Shown here piece by piece: positions 59,906 to 64,000 of a DNA stretch of 64,000 nt (within the stretch, counting starts at the first letter, position 1; every line of letters starts with the position of its first letter). The notes under the pieces were generated by a model, which saw nothing but the letters and a program-made list of their open reading frames with translations, had not been told where the DNA came from and did no database searches. The translations under genes and the position numbers were made by a program. The DNA lies in contig WSYJ01000158.1 of NCBI GenBank assembly GCA_020186115.1, positions 62,001 to 126,000 on the forward strand, given 5' to 3'. The DNA comes from Histomonas meleagridis. Its lineage: Eukaryota; Parabasalia; Tritrichomonadida; Dientamoebidae.

Positions 59906-61999
59906 ATGAATGATACACAAGAAGTTAATGTGATTATTCATGGATCAAATGATTTAGAACCTATAGTAGATGTTTTTATCGAAGGAACTCTTTGTAGCGT
60001 TGAACTTGCAGAATTAAAAAATAGTTTTTGGACATTTTGTTTAACAGATATCAGAGAAAACGAAAATCCAATTGACTTGCATATTACACCTTCACATGGT
60101 AGCACACAAAAATTTACATTATCTTTCAAAAAACATCAGCCATTTTATTTTATTGATTTAAATGATCCATTATTATCATTTGATGAATTTTCTGATTTCT
60201 TTAAATCACATTTTTCATCTGGATACATAAATGTTTCGTCAAATACAATAGATATTTTTGAAAATATCAAAAATTTTATTATTTCATTTGATGACAAATA
60301 CATCATTTGGGCATTAATTTTTATAGCAACCCAAAATTTTCACTCATTATTAAAATTCAACGAGTCTCTTAGTCAATTTATCCTCAACATCATAACCAAT
60401 TATTTATTGAGAAATTTTCTAAAAGATGGGAATGAACTTAATCCAAACCTCAAAAACTTGAATCAACATGGAATTTACTTTCAATCTCTTAATAACTTCA
60501 ATTATAATACTTCACTCCCATATATCCATTATCTGATTATTTTTCTTAATGCTCAAATTGGCTATCAAATCACCTTTCTTTTTCTTAATTCCATTGGTAT
60601 TTATGATGATTACCCCAAATTTGCAATTCCAATTAACTACAAAAATGATTCTCTTTATGCCAAAGAGTTCGATAGACTTATTCAATACTTTATCGAAAAC
60701 TCATTAACGCGTGACCAAATCAAAAGAATATTACTTGTTTATATATCCACATGTAATTCTCATAATACTATATCTATTTCATTTATTTCGTCTTACTTAA
60801 ATGATGAGATTGATTCTTTTCTATATGCAAGAATAATTCAACGAAGACTTCTAATGGCAAAACCAACCAATTTAGAGAATCTCAAATTCATTCTTTCACA
60901 GATTTCGAACGTTGATTCTATTTTTGAATTGTTTTGTGAAGAGATTTGTTATATTCCATTCGAATGGGTACTCCCAATAAAACAAATAATCAATAGTGAT
61001 AATGATTTGCTTTTTACTATAATGGCTCAAAACTCACTTAAACACTCTATTTCAAGTCATCTTCGTCCTTATTTCGCAAAAATAACACCAGAAGGGTCAC
61101 TTTTCCATAAAGCATATAAACTCAATACGGTCTCCATCGTTGACGGTTGCGTAGAAAACGGTCTCCCAAAACCTTCAATTGATCCACAAGCTGTTATTGA
61201 GCAGCCTTTCACTATTGAAAATGGTGTTTCTATTGGAAGTGGAACCCAAATAATCCAAAACTGCGTAATTCAAAAATGTTCAATAATTGGATCCAATTGT
61301 AAGATTGGAGGAAATGTTCGAATATTAATGTATTCTGTTATTAACGATAATGAATGGGTTCGTCCAAGCATGGAAATTCCCATTGGATTTGAATATAAAG
61401 CTTCAGTAGTTGAATTATCAAAATATATTCCATCAATAATAACAAAAAAATTTGGGACTTTTGAGAAGCAAAAGTCTGGATTTGTGAATTTGTCATTAAT
61501 TCTTGACACGTTTCCATGTTTATTTTTTGAGTATTTTGAATTTTTCCAAGATTATCCAGCTGAATGTGGGAAACAATTTGCACTAAATGACGAAAGGATA
61601 AATGAAATCGAATCATTTAAGGTCCATTTTGATTATATATTTAGAGAATCATCATTGTTGTTTGTTGTCAAATATTGGCAAACGATGGGAATTAATCTTT
61701 CAAAAGTTCACGAAAACGACTTTTTTGAGCTTGCGAACTTTTCAATAGCAAAACTGCAAAATAAACTCAAAAGTGGCGAGTGTAAAATTTACACGATTTT
61801 GATCGTCGTAATGGAAATTGTATTGAATTTGGAGGTTTTATTGAAACATGGAATAGAGCAAGAAATAATAAGAGAGTTCAAAAATATCATATTCGAAAAA
61901 TGTGATGAAATTGGTGTGCAGCTAAGAATAAGACCAAAGTCACAATTCGAACTTGAAAAGGTTCAAAAAATTATTAACATTGTTCATGATGTTACTTAA
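59906..61999 (+). CDS. large protein with a left-handed beta-helix (hexapeptide) segment
   Basis: 697 residues from ATG 59906, preferred because a TCACT initiator lies six bases upstream (ATG 59873 is in frame but would sit inside the kinase gene's start). Most of the protein is helical and unassigned. At about residues 430-485 there are isoleucine/valine-rich hexapeptide repeats (TIENGVSIGSGTQIIQNCVI, CSIIGSNCKIGGNV), as in left-handed beta-helix acyltransferases and in eIF2B gamma/epsilon. No transferase histidine is evident. I do not assign it further. Its 3' end is duplicated at 44288-44335. Confidence 0.75.
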   Translation: MNDTQEVNVIIHGSNDLEPIVDVFIEGTLCSVELAELKNSFWTFCLTDIRENENPIDLHITPSHGSTQKFTLSFKKHQPFYFIDLNDPLLSFDEFSDFFKSHFSSGYINVSSNTIDIFENIKNFIISFDDKYIIWALIFIATQNFHSLLKFNESLSQFILNIITNYLLRNFLKDGNELNPNLKNLNQHGIYFQSLNNFNYNTSLPYIHYLIIFLNAQIGYQITFLFLNSIGIYDDYPKFAIPINYKNDSLYAKEFDRLIQYFIENSLTRDQIKRILLVYISTCNSHNTISISFISSYLNDEIDSFLYARIIQRRLLMAKPTNLENLKFILSQISNVDSIFELFCEEICYIPFEWVLPIKQIINSDNDLLFTIMAQNSLKHSISSHLRPYFAKITPEGSLFHKAYKLNTVSIVDGCVENGLPKPSIDPQAVIEQPFTIENGVSIGSGTQIIQNCVIQKCSIIGSNCKIGGNVRILMYSVINDNEWVRPSMEIPIGFEYKASVVELSKYIPSIITKKFGTFEKQKSGFVNLSLILDTFPCLFFEYFEFFQDYPAECGKQFALNDERINEIESFKVHFDYIFRESSLLFVVKYWQTMGINLSKVHENDFFELANFSIAKLQNKLKSGECKIYTILIVVMEIVLNLEVLLKHGIEQEIIREFKNIIFEKCDEIGVQLRIRPKSQFELEKVQKIINIVHDVT

Positions 62000-63908
62000 T
62001 TTTGTTGTTAAAAGTATTTTTATTATAAATATTTTTTTTTAAATTAAAGTGATGAACATATCAGGTAATGCATTTTTAAATTGTAACCAGGAAAATATCT
62101 GAGAAGGGTGAAATTTTGAGATCTTTCTTTGTGTTTCCCATAAATTTGCTGTTGAACAAAAACAAGAAGCCGTTTTATCTTATTCAAAGACCATTGTCAC
62201 TTTTATTTCAAACCATTGGAATTTCTCTCTTTCATATCATATGATGAAATTTAGCGGTATTCTAGAACACTTTTCAAATTTGAATACTTAATTAACATGT
62301 TGATTGCTAATTGCAATTCAATTTATCAAAAAAAGTTGGTCGTTCGAATTAATTCAATTTTGAATATGAAAACCGTTGTTCTCACCATATTGTTTTATGT
62401 CGAAACAAGGGATTACAAATCAAGAAAATTCTTTAAATAAGGTAAGCAAATCTAATTACATGGAATTACTAACTTCACTTGACAAAATCATATTTAATTT
62501 AACTGAAGAAAATATTGAAACTTCAATTCAACAAACAATGAAATTATTCGATTTAACTTTCCCATATTCATTTAATACCGTTATATGCAATTTAGTTTTT
62601 TCTTCATTTTGTTCTCAAAAATCTTTATTTGATAAATATTTGAATTATTTACTCCAACTTCAAAAGAGAGAAGGAGAAATTGACAAAAACATCAAAATCA
62701 TTGATATTTTCGTTAAATGTATCATTAAAAATAAAACACAAGAATCATATTATTTAATTGAGAAAATGATTGAACAAAATTTAATTGATGCAAAGCATTA
62801 CTAAAAATATTAAATCGAAATATTTTGCACATTATAAAACAGAAAAAGAATTCAATGATATATTCACTGGCTTTGGTTTTAAAAATCCATTTGAGAATAA
62901 ATTTTTAGGTAATTATAAAGAAATCTCAAAAAACAATTTCGAGCTTCATAAGAAATATGTTAAAGAAGGAGTTAATTCAAATGAAATTGCGAAAATAATT
63001 CGGAATGATGATATTGAAAAACTTCAAGAAATATCATCGCATGTTAATTTTGATTTTAATCAAACGATTGCACCATCAATATATGAAAGATGTGACTTTA
63101 TTAATAAAGAAAATGTTTCATTAATTGATTATGCAGCATTTTTTGGATCAGTTAAATGTTTTAAATATTTACTTATGAATGACGCTAGATTATTTTTCAC
63201 AGGTAAATATGCAGTTGCAGGTGGAAATGAAGAAATCATTCATTTATGTGAACTAAATCATTCATCATTTGAAGGTGCATATGAAACAGCAATTAAGTTT
63301 CATCATAATGATATCTTTAAATATATTTATGATAATAAATTAGAAAAATTGGATGAAACCAATCAGCAAAGTTCTGATGGTAATTCTTGTAAATCGCCAT
63401 TTGGTAGTTTTTCTTTTTTTGGAAATAGATTTCAAAATCAAACAAATTTTGGAAGCTTTGGAATATCTTCTATGTATAGCAGATTTAAATCTGAAACTCC
63501 AACAACGAATATAAATGATTTGAGATATTTTTGTGTTGATAGTAGTAATTTTGAAATTTTATCATATTTAGAAGAAAAAGAAGTGAAAATTAATGATTCT
63601 ATTATTAATGAATCTGCTAAAAATGGTAATTTGTATCTTGTTAAACATTTTCTTATAAATAATCAAATTCCAAAAAATATTTTGGAGTTTGCTATTGGAT
63701 ATGGAAATGTTGAACTTATTATATATCTTTTAGAACAAGAAGGAATTGATATTAATGCAACAGATGTTTAATTATGTTGTTTAAATTTTAAATATTTGAT
63801 TTGATATTTTGAAACAATATTTGGAACTTATTTGAATTATTTAATACAGCACTTATGTTTGCATCTAAAAATGGTTACACAGAATTGGTTGAATTGCTTT
63901 TAAAAAAA
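61951..63908. repeat. segmental duplication shared with 44.28-47.6 kb
   Basis: From the 3' end of the preceding gene through the 5' part of ankyrin locus B, this block matches 44288-44500 plus 45886-47583, interrupted there by the TIR element at 44501-45877. The match breaks just after GAATTGCTTTTAAAAAA in the first cassette, where the two loci diverge completely. Confidence 0.88.
62397..63768 (+). CDS. ankyrin locus B, first segment (one frameshift)
   Basis: A duplicate of locus A from ATG 62397. An extra A near 62793 (CAAAGCATTA against CAAGCATTA in A) breaks the frame after about 130 codons; the second frame then runs intact to EGIDINATDV at 63768, including the region that is frameshifted in A. 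Two internal blocks are unlike locus A: the segment after the first KTEKE (about 50 residues) and the Phe/Gly-rich linker (FGSFSFFGNRFQNQ). The blocks around them are almost identical, giving a patchwork. Confidence 0.8.
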
Positions 63909-63956
63909 GGAGCAAATTGTAATGAAGAAAATCTTCATTTTAATGATTTAAAATAA
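63769..63956 (+). repeat. locus B: 71-nt spacer and terminal cassette
   Basis: Spacer 63769-63839 is 71 nt. The cassette starting at 63840 opens as in locus A, then changes after LLLKK to GANCNEENLHFNDLK and a TAA at 63954-63956. This is another array that ends with its stop inside the last cassette, here the only one. Confidence 0.88.
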
Positions 63957-64000
63957 TTTACTTTAAATGCTTGAAATTCGTTATCATAAAATAAAACTTA

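Overview
The window looks like a nuclear contig from a parabasalid protist, most likely Tritrichomonas foetus or a close relative. The DNA is very A/T-rich, genes are packed on both strands with short spacers, and many starts have a TCA(C/T)(A/T) initiator a few bases to tens of bases upstream. The content also fits: trichomonad ankyrin proteins with a long N-terminal domain (probably DUF3447), membrane-anchored subtilisin-like proteases, Rab-family GTPases, and bacterial-type metabolic genes. Species assignment is inference; no rRNA is present.

Layout. 0-10 kb: a small CaaX protein, a protein kinase, an unassigned 705-residue protein, a surface S8 protease followed by decayed copies of its own 3' end, an aldo-keto reductase and a small membrane protein. 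10-22 kb: a motor-less dynein heavy-chain tail, two broken genes, a Rab1-type GTPase with a 23-nt intron, a SnoaL-like protein, two unassigned proteins, an RPA2-like protein, a TBC protein and a PX protein. 22-29 kb: a protease relic, a UBR-type ubiquitin ligase followed by six tandem 82-87 bp repeats, and a frame-broken RING-H2 gene. 29-39 kb: two ankyrin loci, then a degenerate Rab-like protein. 39-44 kb: a RapGAP-domain protein and ribosomal protein eL13. 44-52 kb: a terminal-inverted-repeat element and a third ankyrin locus. 52-64 kb: a second S8 protease, a fourth ankyrin locus, a flavodoxin, a pseudokinase, a hexapeptide-repeat protein, and a fifth ankyrin locus that is a mosaic duplicate of the third.

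The most unusual feature is the ankyrin loci. Each has a roughly 380-450-codon first open segment followed by cassettes that are almost always exactly 99 nt, one 33-residue ankyrin repeat in a constant phase. The cassettes are separated by A/T-only-like spacers with stop codons. The commonest spacer length is exactly 71 nt, seen in all five loci on both strands. The spacers lack GT-AG ends at the position that preserves the repeat, unlike the Rab1 intron in the same window. Complete arrays end in a cassette carrying the stop codon. Whether the spacers are removed from RNA, the cassettes are a recombination store, or the loci are decayed cannot be settled from sequence alone.

The mobile element at 44.5-45.9 kb has about 240-250 bp inverted repeats, a probable 8-bp target duplication and a paralogous empty site at 62.16 kb, and it contains decayed ankyrin-cassette sequence. 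This links mobile DNA to the spread of the cassettes. Several genes encode proteins that have lost catalytic or nucleotide-binding motifs (pseudo-Rab, pseudokinase, TBC without finger residues, headless dynein).
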